Assembly: GCA_022059125.1 (NCBI GenBank)
Contig: JAEUWY010000006.1
Location: 2,046,001-2,110,000, forward strand
DNA: 64,000 nt
Reading direction: 5' to 3'
DNA from: Corynespora cassiicola
Taxonomy: Eukaryota; Ascomycota; Dothideomycetes; Pleosporales; Corynesporascaceae
The position numbers were made by a program, and so were the translations under genes. Below the pieces are notes generated by a model, which had not been told where the DNA came from, ran no database searches, and saw nothing but the letters and a program-made list of their open reading frames with translations. Shown piece after piece: positions 22,293 to 34,892 of this stretch; the first letter of the stretch is position 1, and each line of letters starts with the position of its first letter.

Positions 22293-25200
22293 GCTGAAAA
22301 GGCAGCATGGTGGATGTTCTTTTCCGCACGTCGTCTTGCCTTGCCTTGTCTGGCAAGGTAGAGGTGTGGTACTTTCTTCGATACCCTGGGTTTTGGTCTC
22401 TGATTCTTCTTCTCCTTCTTCTTTTGGCCCCTTTTCTTCGGTGCGCTTCTCTTCTGGCCACCTCTTTTTCGACTTGTCCTTCTTCCCAGCGTCTCTCAGC
22501 GTCTTTCTGCTGTCCGTCCGTCCGTCCTACTTACCTAGCGGCATCATCTGGCGTTGTCCCCCCCTTCCTTCCTCTTCTTCTCCCCTCCCCCTTCTTCTTA
22601 TCTCTGGAAGAAGAGGTTGTAGGCTCCCCCTCCGTTGCCCGAAATACGTTTAACTCTTCACCTTTGGGTTCTGCTTCTTAGGCGTTGTTACAGGTTCTGG
22701 ATCATCCCGCTCTGATTTGCTGCTTTGCTTGTTTGTTTGCTTACTTGCTTGTTTGTCCTGCTTCAGTCAGTTGTGTGCGAATTCGTTTAGTCGGTCAGTC
22801 TGTTCGTCGGTCTGTCCGTCACTTCTGTTCAGTATCTGGTATACATACAGCCCAGAAAACGAGTCTACCTCGGCCTCGAATCTGGCAGTAGGATTCCCAT
22901 CCATCCATCGGATGCGATGCCTCAGGCACCCCAACCTAGGTACACGCTGCAATCCAATCCAGTCCAATCCAATCCACCTAAGCAACGCCCGCGCTCGTGG
23001 CCAGGCTAGTTCATCCCCCATCTCCCTCCTGCAAGCAAGCACCGTGCCCGTCCTGGAAATGCTCGCGTGCTCCAACCCCGCTTCACCGCCAGCCCTCGTA
23101 CCCATCAGCTCCCCGTGCTGCCGCTCAGCTGCGCCCGCCCGTCCATCACATCTCACACCTCCCATCTCACTGCCATTTCCCCAATCTAGACCTTGCCTCG
23201 ATGCCTGTTTGCCTGCCTCACACATGACCGCCCGCCCACGCGCCACGCGCCACGCGCGAGCGAGCGAGCATCTCACCTCAGCGCCAGACCGACCCAGCCC
23301 TGCCCAGCGCAATACCGCTTCGGAGATTGTCGCGCACGGGGCGCTCCCAAAGCGGGACGAACGCTTTGGGAACATGAAGGCATATGGCGCTTGGGCGCTT
23401 GGTGCCTTGCCTTGCTGATGCTTAGACACGGGTTCGTGGATACTATACGCAGGCTGGTGCTTAGCCATGGCCATGTCCACATTGGTCAAATGCAGGCCCA
23501 CCCACCCGCTCGCTCGCCACCGTCTTGCCCTGACTGTGGCCCTCAGCCTCTTTATTATTCCCGCCGCGGTTGGCGCTGCATCCGCGCTTGGCCCGAGGGA
23601 AGCATAGCATACCGTCCAGCGCGAGATTGCGCACGGGCTGGGATGTGCGTGGGGGTGCCCTTCGATTCAAGGGTGGTTGGGTTGGGAAAATAGCAGCCGT
23701 GTTGATGCCTGGCAAGGTACATGGGCTCCACGGGCTGACGCAAGCCATGCCACGCCGTTGCCGGGGTGTGGTATAGTGAGGCTGGCAGGCTGGCGCGGAA
23801 CAGGTTCGAGAGGTGTTATCGAGGTTCGGCTTTTGAGGCCGGGTGATTAGTATACAGGGCAGGCATTAGAGATGGGGATCGCATGGGTTGGGTGAGTGGT
23901 AGTCACGTGGTTGGTACAGGGGATGGGTTAAGTGGGTACCTAGGTAGGTGATGGGGACGGATGAGGGGGTGGGAGCGAGGTTTACTGCGCGGAGCTAAGT
24001 TTTGGAGAAAAAACGAGAAGAGGGGGGTAGATGGTCGTGTTCGTCCATAGCGTGTTCAGCGCTCATAGCTCCGGGCCGTTGTCGTGCTGATAGTGCTAGG
24101 GGAGGAGGGAGAGGTGGTGGTGGTGGGCAAGTCCTTGGTATGCGCCTGTGCCGTTTGCTGCGAACTGCTCGCGATAAGGAGATGATTGTCGCGCATCTGG
24201 CGGCATCGAACGAAGGAGCGGCACTATTGGGTGGTTGGCTCGCTGCTAGGAGCCCTTGTTTGGCGTATGCCTAGGTAAGTGTATACAGTATGGATGTGTA
24301 GACACACCTTGTGACGCGCGATAGCCCGCCGTGTCTCTTCTCGAAACGCGCAGACGCCCGTTCTCTCGTCGCTAAGAGGACCATTCGGACATTACTCCAG
24401 CGTGAATGGGTTCCCGTCCCTCCTCGTCCATGGTCCGCTAGCGACTGTTCGGGGATTAAAAGAGGGGGTTCAATACGAAAAGGCGTGGTCGCAAGCCATG
24501 GTAGGGTCGAGGCGACCAATTCGGGGTTTACCTAGTCTGAGGAGGGGAGGAAATTGAGATGGTGTGCTGGAGTATGGGAGACTACGTTGGATAAAGTTCC
24601 CGAGCGTGGCCAGTTGTGGTACTACTGTATGGTAGCAGTAGCGATTGCTAGACTGTTTCTGGGAGGGAGGGGTCCAAGGGCGCGGCCAATTGCGGAGGTA
24701 TATCGCAGATCGTTCTATTTGGAGTAAATGGCGTTTAGCTGTGCGTGTTAGATTTTTCCAGAAAAGTTTTCTGGCAATGGCACTTCCCGTCGCGCCGGGC
24801 CTCAGAAGGTTCACGTCTGGGGACATGACGGTAGCATAGTTTTATGACAGTTGCGACTAAGATCTCTGGGTAATGGAGTAGACTCTTTTCAGGTAACGCC
24901 TAGTATGAACGGGCTGAGGGGTCCATCGATGAAGACTGACAGAGCGGTCATAGTGCTATCGCTGAGCAGCCATTACTCGGATAAGCTTTGGAGACGATCG
25001 TCTCGTCGTCGGTTCGCCTTGCCTTGAGAAAGGAGCCGCAGGGGGTTCGATAGCACGTTTCGGTGATGTGCGTGTGGTGAACACACAACAAGGCTGTGTG
25101 GAGGTCGTCTATCAGTAGTGGGGATGTTTGGGTGACGATCTAAGTTGTTATCGCGGCCGATAGATTCGCCTTTGCAAATGCCGCCGAGGTTGAAAGGCGA

Positions 25201-28200
25201 TGCTCGGGGTGGATTGACACTACCCTAACTTCAGCAGGTTACACCACGCGGTTAGATCCGCCTGGCCGATGTGACAGATCTGTGGAGATCTTTCAGCTCC
25301 TCTGGGCGGCCTTTTGCCCGCTTTTAGCAGAGGGGTAGTCACACACAAAGCGCGACGAGTATCAGAATGAGACCAACTAGACTGCCCCGATGCTCGAAAA
25401 TCCATGGAGTAGTGGCCATTGAAGATGCGCGGATTGCCGCCGGGGTCTCGTGCAAGAGGCATTATCAAGCAAGAATCGCGCCTCTAGTCCTGTGAAATTC
25501 CAGACGGGTCGATCTACTTGCAAAGTTCACCATCAGCTAGGTGCGTCCGGACATGTCGGCGCAAAGGATTCCATCACTTGGTCGCAAAAGACCGTAGGTT
25601 GCTTCCTTGATTGCGTACTGTAGGCTAACGAGTTCCATGGCGGAATGCCATGACTCGCGGATGTGAATCACTGGTGGATTATTATCCTAAGATACTGGCG
25701 CCACACGGAATGCAAGCCACTAGACTGCAATGATGGGATCGAAGAACAGTACTGTGAAGTCATCAAAAGCCACCAGCGGCCGCCTAGGCCCCCCGCGGAC
25801 CTGCAACTGATTGTGCGTGAAGCGGCAGACGAGCAAATGATCACGCAGCAGAACTAGCGCGCGCGCAACCTGTCGTCAGATTAGTGATATGTGGTAGAAA
25901 ACCTACACGACCAGGTGACTGCCCAGCTCTTGTGATGGAGCGGACCAAGTCGGAGCAGAAAGTGTGGCGAGGTGGTTCGATAACGAGACGGAGGACCTTT
26001 TTTTGACGCTGTCGTGTTACTCGCGCATGCCCGTCTAGTGCCCGTTTCACGCCGGCAGTGCACTCGTCAGGATATACGGTTTTGCAAGCGTGAGTGTGGT
26101 CATACATGTCGTGATCCTGTGAGTACGTCAAGCCTCAGTCGCAGCAGTTCGGCTCACGTCAACTGCGCAAAGTGATATGAGGAGATTTTTCTTTTTCTTC
26201 TGGGGTGCTTCTCCGCAGATGGTGGAGAGGACTACGTCGATTCCTGTTCCTGACAGTTATGCGCGCAATCGATCGGAGAGGGGTCCTTCACAATCGAATG
26301 GATCAACAGAGTGTGTATGGGAAATTGAATATTGCCGTCGATGACGTCCTATCGGCAACGCTCCTTGTTCCCAAAACGAAGGTTTGTACAAGGGGCCGGC
26401 AAGGCACTCTCGGGACGAAGCGAGGTATCGTACGATCAACGTTCGAGGCAGGCAAGTGGGATTTGCAGGGACAAGGCTCCGCATCAATGTCTGTTTCTGT
26501 CGGCGGCCACATGTATTGGCGAGGCTGAACTGGGAAGGAGGCTCCGGCCATGTGTTTACCCCTTGGGTATGCTGCGATACTGTATTGAGGTTACGACGCA
26601 GAGGAGACCCGGAGCGATGTACCGTGCTGGTCTCGGTGGCCTCAGTGGCCGGCTCACGGTGACTATACATGGCCTAATGGTCAGGGCATTCCGTCTATTG
26701 AACCAGTGCCTGTGCGCGGGCCAAGCAAGGTGGGAAGCAGGATCTCGCGCTCGTTTTGGCTAAATACAAACATTGTGCGCCGCGGAGGGCCTGCGCGTCA
26801 ACACGATACAGTCAGCAACACGCAAGTCGGAATCGGAGGGCGCAACAAGAGGACATTGCGCGCCCGGCAGGGAAGAGAGGGAGTCAAAAAAAAAAAACTC
26901 TTCCCCGTTTGAGTCATCCAAGCGAAAAAAAGTTAGCCGCAATGGAACCTGTTGGAGAGTCGGATCGTCCAAGTACCTGGCCGCTTGGCTGGCCGGTTCC
27001 AAGTTTTTCTCCGAAAGCCCGCCCAACTTCTCCGACAGTGGCTCAATCGGAATGCGATGCAAACAACGTGTTCCAGGCGGGACCCCATGTGGTGGTGGCA
27101 TCTGATGGGGCCTATGACTGGCCACCTCCACTTCGGGCCTTCTCGTCGTCACGTCTGCCATGTCGACGACGCCGTCCATGGGAAAAGCGGAGCTCTGGGC
27201 GGATATCGCGAATCCTCGATCGCGATCTGCAGAGTCGGAACTAGAGGCCGAGCCCTCTGGCTGAGCTGTTCCGACCTAGCGCGGCCTCTGCGAGAGCCGG
27301 GGGCGAGGGTTGCCAGAGGGCTGCCAGCGGGGGGGTGCTCGCGTCGCACAGGCGGGCGCTGAGTGGCAGCCTCAGTGGAAAGCAATGACATAATGGGTCG
27401 GGGTCGAGGGCGATGGTGCAAGGTGGTGTGATTGCGTGGTCGGATTCCGAGTGTGCGGTCGCAGCGGACTCTAGCAATTTCCGGCTGGCTTGAGACGAGC
27501 CGACTCAGGCAACAGTGGAGCGGCCTGCGCTGGCAAGGCCAGGAACAGGGCAGCGCTGGGAGGCAGGCGGCCCAGGTGGGAATGACATGGAAAAAAAAGT
27601 TTCAGGAGCAGGTCGACGAGGCTGGCGGGCGGGCGTGGGCGCCACGGGTGTGGAGATACGAGGCCATGGCGGGCTGTGGCGGGGCGTTCAATAATCCCAT
27701 GAGCAGCGCGCTGCAACGAGCAACTGCGACGATCGCAGTGTGAGAACCCCTCGCCTGCAAATGCCGCATGACGACGAGGGCAGCGCATGGGAGGGCTGCT
27801 CCTTTGCGTGCTTGGGGTCCCCTGCTCGGCCCTGGGCCAGCGATTCGTGAGCGGGCCGCCGAATGTGCGGGGAAGCCAAGGCCGAGACGACGAGGGGGCA
27901 AGGGAGAGGACAAGGCCGCGGGCGAGGGCGAGGGGGTGCGATAGCTGTGCAGGCGGCGCAGCCAATGCGGGCGGGCGCTGGCGCACAGAGAGGGGGCGGG
28001 AGATAAGTCGACAAGGTCGAGGACAAAGGGTCTACGTCGCGGTGCGTGGAGCGAATGCAGCGACAGGCCCAGGGGAGAGGTAAGGTTCAATCAGCGGCAA
28101 GAGATACGGGAGGGAGCCGTGTACTTGGTGACGCTCTCCTATCACGGCCGTGGCCCTGTGGGCTCAACGAAAACGCCGTGCCATGCCCATGCCAGCCAAT

Positions 28201-29469
28201 TTGCCTCCTGCTGCCCTCCCCTTTGCCCCCCCGTTTGTCCCGGCCGTCGCGCTGCCAGCACGTTGGGCCTGAGCCGGGGCACAGCAGAAAATTTTTTTCT
28301 CTCCGCGCCCTGTGTGTCCGTGTTCGCAAGAAGGAATATGCGGCTTTGGGCAGGGCAGAGCTGAACGGCCGTCTGACCGTCTGGCCGTCTGACGAATCCT
28401 GCCCGTCCAGCTGTCGCCAAGCTCGTCGCAACAACCAAACTCTATGGGCGCCACAAACGACGCCGTGCGGGCAGATTTGAGGCTAGACCCTGCCTCGATC
28501 GCGGCCTGCAAAGGCCTGGGTCAGAGGCCGGTTGCGTTATCGTGGGACACACGGCATGGGATGCCATGGCATGCGACGGAGCCCAGCGGGTGCGCTTTTG
28601 CGACGACGCCAGCGACGCCAGCCGTCACGTGTGCGCCTTCCGTTGGGGAGCCCTCACTCCTCCCGCACACTGAGACATGTTTGAGCAGGGGGGCCAAGGG
28701 AGAGACTACGGCGGCTGCAATTGAGACGTCACGGAATGCACCTAGGCCATCGACGAGAGTATTTTGGGCTTCCTGTCATGTCGCCGTGGTCGGTGCCACG
28801 GCCATGGTTCCATTCGGGTGCCTCGCGGGCACAGAGAAACTAGCTAGTACTTCGTGGTATATGCAGAGAGGGGAAAAACAGAGTCTCGTAACAACTAAGA
28901 GTGAGAGGGATATCCATCAGTGGCCAGCCGGCCACCGTCGCCGTAGATGCAAACACATATGCCGGAGCTCCATCGCAGCCAGTCCCGCCCAAAAAACACC
29001 GGGCAGCGAATGCTCGTAATAACACACACAGACAAAAATAAACAAGCAGACCAGAGTCCCGCCGCGCGCCCGAATCCCTACGGGCTGATGTGAAAATGAA
29101 ATGCTTTTTTGGTCCTACACCACGCCGCCGCGGGAGCAAGGGAAAATAACAATAGGAAAGGGTCCAGAGAGCTGGATGGGGATATACAGAGCGGAAACGT
29201 ATATGCCGCCGCCGTCGCCGTCATGCAAACAGTAAACTCCAGTAAGGCCAGCGCCGGGCCTCGCGGTAGTCGTGGCGCCGTGATAAATGCAGTCAAAAAG
29301 GGTAGTCGATGAAGTGGTCGATCAAGTCGATGCAGGATGCAGCAAACTCCTCTTCCCAAAGAGTGCTCAGTACTCCGTCATTGCCGTAAAATCAAACTCC
29401 GAAACATGGATGACATGGTTGCAACTTGCGGACACAGAGAGGAAAGTGGACCTGTTGCGGGAGGGCGGC
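22293..29469. other. 7.2-kb GC-rich gene desert
   Basis: No gene could be supported. Many GC-rich frames are open by chance on both strands but lack family motifs. About 22370-22650 is strongly pyrimidine-rich on the plus strand. About 22720-22830 is a run of imperfect CTTG/GTCT-type tetranucleotides. 22950-22975 repeats CCAATC. A perfect TACCTAGGTA palindrome is at 23937. It may hold long UTRs, noncoding transcripts or regulatory DNA of the Ecl1-type gene at 29470. Confidence 0.5.
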
Positions 29470-29800
29470 CTAGTACTGCATCCGTCTCTTGATGTCTCGC
29501 ACCTGGTCGAAGGACCGCACGTAGCCGTTGAGCTGGTTGGCTGCCTGTGCCGAGATGCCCGACGTGGTGTGCGGGGCAGACGATGTGAGCGAGGACCTCG
29601 ACGACGAGGGAGTGAGGCTGCGCTGCTGAGACGATTGCCTCGACGAGGCGGTCGCGGTGGGGGGTGCAAAGTACGAGCCGTTGTTGGTGGGGTAGTAGTG
29701 GTAGGGGCTGGACGGGCCGCCCATGTCGAAGCCTTTGGACGTGGATGGCGTCTTGAGGGCGGAGAAGTTGACGGCTGGTGGCAGGTAGAAGCCGTGGGTG

Positions 29801-29831
<31 letters not shown>

Positions 29832-29982
29832 AGGACAGCTGGGAGGGCGTCTGCGAGTCGGCATGGCCAGCCTTCTCGAGGTCTGCTAACCGGCAGGCCT
29901 GCGAGCAGTAGATGCCGCCCTCGGCAATCTGGCGGTCGCAGGAGAGGCAGAAGTCGTAGGACCATTCCATTTGGGAGGCCAT
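29470..29982 (-). CDS. Ecl1-type life-span/stress regulatory zinc protein
   Basis: Ecl1-family proteins are small Cys-rich regulators that extend chronological life span and respond to nutrient or zinc stress in yeasts; their biochemistry is not settled. A single exon encodes 170 residues. The N-terminal signature is DFCLSCDRQI followed by IYCSQACRLADLEKAG (about residues 11-40), a CxxC plus CxxxC metal site. The rest is Ser-rich and probably disordered, including a serine run encoded by a (GAGGAC)n-type repeat near 29802-29825. The C-terminus ends VRDIKRRMQY. A second in-frame ATG at 29970 would shorten it by four residues. Identification rests on the Cys signature only. It sits alone between two very long noncoding stretches. 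Confidence 0.85.
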
Positions 29983-30051
29983 TTTGTCGAATGTAGAGTG
30001 TGTGTGAGAGTGGGAGAGTGGGAGGGAAGGCTGCTGGAGGGGGAGCAGCGT

Positions 30052-30060
30052 GGTATATAA
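30052..30060 (-). promoter_or_regulatory. TATA box of the Ecl1-type gene
   Basis: On the minus strand the sequence reads CTTATATACC about 70 bases before the ATG at 29982. A CT-rich tract follows (CTCCCACTCTCCCACTCTC), typical of a fungal transcription start region. Confidence 0.6.
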
Positions 30061-31525
30061 GCCGGACGGGGCAGTGCCAGCGGCCAAGTGGGGGGGTGGG
30101 TGAGCGAGGTAGTGTGGGAGCAGAGGGTCAGGGCTCGTGTCGTGGTGGGCTCAGATGAGTGGTGGTGGTGGTGGGGATGGTGGTGGAGTGGTGTGAGGTG
30201 CTGGGCGGGGGGGACGAGCAGGTATTTGAGGCTTCAGACGACGGTGACTCGGCGGAAGGACCAACAGATGGCAGCTCTGTGGAGACGACGGGAGCGGGCG
30301 ATGGAGATAGTTTTAAGCCGGCGCTCAGGCACGCTGGGCTCGGAGCACACCTATCACTTCCCTGCCTGGCTGCACACGCCTGCACTGGGCTGCACGGGCC
30401 TGCAGGGTAGTCCCACGCCCAGCACCCATCTCCGCACTTCGACCGGCGTCGGGCCCGTGCACGCCATTGCTGATTGCCCGCAGCGCCAAGCCGACTTTTT
30501 TTCTGGACAGCCGCCGTACCCTCTTCGCCAGCCCGCAGCCAGCCTCTCGCGCGCGCCCACACCACCGCATGGCCGCCCTCCTCGACGCTGTCGCCCCATG
30601 CCCCATGTGCCCTAGTCTGGCCTGCCCGCGAACGGGTGCAGCCTGGGGGCGCGACGATTCGCCCGCGCCCGTGTTGGCCTGTTGGCCTGCTGGCCTGCCC
30701 AACACCTGCCGCCCGCCCATTCGCTCGCGCCCCGAATTCTTTTCGACCGCCTGCAGCTGCTGCTCCAGCTGCTCCAGCTGCTCAGACTTCTTGACGAGCG
30801 GCCGTCCGTCTGCCTGCAGCCTGTCCTGTCGACGTCGACGTATGTGCGTGCGCGCACCCACTCGGCCGCGGCGGCACCACTGCCACTACCACCACCACTA
30901 CCACTACCACTACCAGTAGCAGCAGCAGCATCACCCGGTCGCCGTGCCCTGGTGGCCCGGTGACACGCCGTCCGCCGCCCGTTGCGTGCTGAGCATCCTC
31001 CCTCGCTGCCCTTCTACGCGGCCTCCACCCCCTCCGCCCGCTGCTGGTGACGACGGGTTCCACCAAAAAGTCGCGAGCAGCCCATGTCACCTGCCCTGCC
31101 CTGCGCCGGACACTGGCGGATGACCCTATGTGTGAATGTAGGTACCGCGCTAGCTGAAAACCGACGGCATACTCCAAAAAGGTCGACTCTGAATATCTTG
31201 TTTCATGGGTCATGGGTGCATCTCTTTCCCCATGTCCTCCACCGCGGCGCCCACACATGCCCACCAAGCCCACCACGCCCACCACGCCTCTGCTACGCCC
31301 ACGCCCACGCCCCTCCCCTCCCCTCCCCCATGGCCATGGCTGATGGCGACTCCGCACTGCGAGGCTGCTTGCGCAACACCAATTCGCTGGTGCGTGCTGC
31401 CGCTATCCGCCCTCCACCTGCAACTTCCTTCTTCGCAGCCGTAGCCGAACGACTACCCCGGCTCTGAGGCGATCGCATCTCACTCTGGCTCTAATGGCGG
31501 CATGACTCTTGGACGCTTGGTTGCT

Positions 31526-31567
31526 GAGCGCTGAGCGCTGGACGCTGGACGCTGAACGCTGAGCACT
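31526..31567. repeat. 7-bp minisatellite, six units
   Basis: Units of the form GAGCGCT/GGACGCT/GAACGCT follow each other without gaps, the last one degenerate (GAGCACT). Confidence 0.85.
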
Positions 31568-33162
31568 CACCACTCCCCCAGTGCTGAGTCCGCTGCCAGG
31601 GGTCGTCCGTCTCACTGTCTCAGCCCTGCAGCCGTGCCGCCGTGTCCTAGGGGTACGTACCAGCCTGCCGTGCCCGCAAAACACGCCCGTATCTCTCGGA
31701 ATGCTGCTTGCGATAGAGTTGCGGGCTTGCCGCCTTGTCAAAGCAACCGCTGTTCTAGGTGGGTTCGTCGAATATCATCTCGCTGCCAGATTCATGCTCT
31801 GTCGCCCCCGATCCGGCAAGGTCGCAAACTCTGCCACACAAATTCGAATGAGGAGCGACGTTATCAGCGTCTAGTCTCGCTTTCGGCGTCGCCTCTGCGC
31901 CGTCGCTACTGTGACCCATGTACGAGATGGTGTCAAAACTTTAGCTTGCTCCGTGCGACTATCAACCGCCGCGACATGCTACACACCAACAAGCCCGTCG
32001 ATCTCGCACAACGACTGCCGCCCCAGACGCTTGCAATTCCTCAACACAATCCGCAGCCCCTACAGCCCCTACAGCCCCTATCCGCCACACACATGCACAC
32101 ACACACGCCCACGACCGCACACCCTCATTCTCTCCGTTGCCAGGTCCACTGCACATCATAATCGTCGTCGTTTTGCCCGCCTCGCTTCGCCTTCCCAGCG
32201 CCTCCTGCTGCCGCTCCCCTCCCGGATAGGCAGCCGGTCTTGGACCTGGACCCTCTCTTGACGAATTCGTCCCTGTGCTCGTTTCCGGAGCTCGGACAGC
32301 GCGAGGCAAATATTGACCGCAGCTCGGAAACGCCTGTTCGGTGCCCCTCTCTGCCCGTCCAGGCCTTGCGCCGCATTCGCTGCCTTGCTGGAGCGCTGTT
32401 CGAGATGCCGGGCCATGGCTGCAGCAAGCGAAATGACGAGATTCATGCTCGTTCGCTGCCCGCTACTCGTTGCTGCTCGCTGCACTCCTCCTGCAAATGC
32501 GTCTTCGCGGCCCCTGCAGACTCGTGGTGGAGGGAGCGCCATTGGAGGTGACTTGCATACGAGACGACTCTGCCATTCGCCATCGAGGCACAGCATGGCA
32601 CAGACCCATGGATGAGCTCTCGAGATTTCGACCCCCACGCTACTCCCTCTCGCATCGCCTAGAGTCTTTCACATCAAGCTGCCGCCGCTGGCTTCGTGGC
32701 AAACAGGCATCAGGGACGGTGCGCGCAATATCCCCCTTATCTCCAGAGGGGCATTGCGGGCTCTGCGGTTATCGTGTTTGCGATGCTGCCCCTCTTTTTC
32801 CCTCCCCTTAGCACGCCAGAGGGCCCAAGTGTGACGTCCAAGACACCAAGAGGACATGGCCGACCGGCACCTTACCTGTTGAGGTCGCTAGCGACAAGAG
32901 GATTCCTGTGGCTTGGGCCTCTTCCCCACAAATAGACACGGACGCTTAGGCTCGGTTCGAGCAGAAGAGCGACATGGGCGGGCCATGCCAGCAGGCGGGC
33001 CCGGCGTCCACAAACATCGCAATTCCCTTGAAACTGTCCAGAGCCCTCACTGCCGTTCCAACACCGTCGGACGAATATAGTGCATCGCCCGCCCGCCGCA
33101 ATCGATGTGCCCGCTGCAGCATCTTGCAGTGCCTTGACCATGCAGCAATACATGTGCAATGT

Positions 33163-33178
33163 ATATTGCGCGCAATAT
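33163..33178. repeat. 16-bp perfect palindrome
   Basis: ATATTGCGCGCAATAT reads the same on both strands. It lies about 570 bp before the start of the gene at 33747. Confidence 0.8.
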
Positions 33179-33746
33179 GGAAAGCTTCCGCGCACAGCAT
33201 GAGGGACGAAGCAGAGTGCTGGAATGCACTTAGTCACGCCAATCTACCAAACCGCGGGCCAGACGACGCCGTGCAACAACAAGCAATCAATCGTGAACTG
33301 TGCACGGTCCAGAGGCCCTTTGCCAGGCCACGGGAAGCGAGCGCTCGACTGATGAGGCCCTGATCGGGACCCTTCGGGGACTCTAGACCCTCTCCCGGTT
33401 TCGGCCCTTTTGCGATGAGGTGATGGAGGGGCCCATCTTCACGATGCTGTCCATGTGGGGGGCAAGACCCTCCCGGAAGCAGTGGAAGGTGGAGGCATTC
33501 CGCTCCAGTCTGCAGGGCTCGCCGCGGTCTTGAAGCCAAAAACAACTTCACCAGTCCGCTGGCAGCCTGGCTTCGGCCCTTTGCTGGGCGCTGGCGCGGG
33601 TGAAGACGCATCTCGGCATGCCATTGCCTCTGTTCTTCCGAGAATTCCCATTCTGCCAGGCCCTGCCAGCCCAAAGCCCACCAAACACGACCCTTGTCCA
33701 TCTGGAAAAAAACTAAGAGCACACCATCATCACGTCAACCTATACA

Positions 33747-34892
33747 ATGGCAACACCCTACTCCTCTGAGCTGGCCGTGGGCCTTCGCACTGTGCACGCC
33801 GCCTCACAGCTCACAAAGGCGGTGCTGCGCTCGCTGTCGAACAGCGTGTCCGCAGAGACAAAAGCCGATGACTCGCCTGTCACCATCGCCGACTTCGCCG
33901 CCCAGGCCGTCATTATTTCCGCCTTGCACGCCGTGTACCCCGACGACAAATTCATCGGCGAGGAAAGCGCCGCCGCACTAAGGGAGAATGGGCACCTGGC
34001 CGGCCGAGTCTGGGACCTTGTGCAACGCGCTGCCGCTGCCTCTGCCTCCCAACACAGCGACGCGCAGCACGTGCGACCGCTGACCGATGGTGACAATGCC
34101 AGTCTCCTCAAGTTCCCCGCGACCATGGACGAGATGCTCCATGTCATTGACCTGGGGACTAGCACGTCGACGGCTCAGGGCCGCGTCTGGGTGCTTGATC
34201 CCGTCGACGGCACCGCCACCTTCATGGAGGGCAAGCAGTACGCCGTCGCCCTGAGCCTGCTAGTCGATGGCGTGGAGCAGGTCGGAGTCATCGGCTGCCC
34301 GAATCTCGCCTTTGATCCCCACGGCCCGCTCGGGCAGAGCAGGATCCACGAGGACCAGGTGGACGCAGTCGGGTATGGCGTCGTGCTCTCAGCCGTCAAG
34401 GGCCAGGGCACCTTTGTGCGCAGCATGCAGGCTTCCGGCCTGGGCGACCCGCGGCGCATCGACCTCCAGCGCGAGATCGCGCCCAAGGACCTCAGCGCCC
34501 TTAACTTTGTAGAGTCAACAATCGGCAAGACGTCCCTCTCCCAGGCCGAACATCGCCAGGTCGCAGAGCTGCTGGGCGCAGAGTGGCCCGGCACCGTCAT
34601 CTGGTCCCAGCAAATGAAGTACGTAGCCCTCACCCTGGGCGCTACGGACGTGATGGTGCGCCTACCCAAGACCAAGGAGCGCTTCACGTATACCTGGGAT
34701 CATGCCGGCGGGCACATCCTGTTCGTCGAGGCCGGGGGCGTCATCAAAGACTTCGATGGCGGCGACATCTTCTTCGGCCAGGGGCGGCGTATCGAAGGAG
34801 ACAGGAACTATGGAATGGTGGCTGCGTTGCCGTGGGCCTTTGATAGGGTCAGGCAGGCTGTTGGAGAAGTACTGGAGAGACGCGCCCGGTGA
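33747..34892 (+). CDS. MET22: 3'(2'),5'-bisphosphate nucleotidase (MET22/HAL2 family)
   Basis: The enzyme hydrolyses 3'-phosphoadenosine 5'-phosphate to AMP, clearing the by-product of sulfate assimilation; in yeast it is the target of sodium and lithium salt toxicity. A single exon encodes 381 residues, close to the usual 350-360. Inositol-phosphatase-fold motifs are in order: DDSPVTIADFAAQA (about residue 41), FIGEES (about 70), the metal-binding VWVLDPVDGTATF (about 149) and YTWDHAGGHILFVEAGG (about 313). Asp, Glu and Thr ligands expected in these motifs are all present. The first ATG gives a normal N-terminus. It runs convergently towards VPS29. The family is sure; a related inositol monophosphatase is less likely given the length and the GEES motif. 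Confidence 0.95.
   Translation: MATPYSSELAVGLRTVHAASQLTKAVLRSLSNSVSAETKADDSPVTIADFAAQAVIISALHAVYPDDKFIGEESAAALRENGHLAGRVWDLVQRAAAASASQHSDAQHVRPLTDGDNASLLKFPATMDEMLHVIDLGTSTSTAQGRVWVLDPVDGTATFMEGKQYAVALSLLVDGVEQVGVIGCPNLAFDPHGPLGQSRIHEDQVDAVGYGVVLSAVKGQGTFVRSMQASGLGDPRRIDLQREIAPKDLSALNFVESTIGKTSLSQAEHRQVAELLGAEWPGTVIWSQQMKYVALTLGATDVMVRLPKTKERFTYTWDHAGGHILFVEAGGVIKDFDGGDIFFGQGRRIEGDRNYGMVAALPWAFDRVRQAVGEVLERRAR

Larger units (their letters stand above)
29983..33746. other. 3.8-kb noncoding region upstream of the Ecl1-type gene and of the MET22-type gene
   Basis: No supportable gene. Simple repeats include ACC/ACT triplets (about 30885-30915), a 7-bp minisatellite (31526-31567) and a CCCCTACAG triplication (about 32056-32083). 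A 16-bp perfect palindrome lies at 33163. Both flanking genes point outwards, so this is a long divergent promoter region. Confidence 0.5.

Noticed and set aside
22717..23418. Plus-strand Cys/Leu-rich frame of 233 codons
   Set aside because: It arises from imperfect CTTG/GTCT tetranucleotide repeats and has no splice structure or conserved motif.
29287..29889. Frames overlapping the Ecl1-type gene in other phases
   Set aside because: They owe their length to the Ser-rich repeat of the real gene and have no motif.
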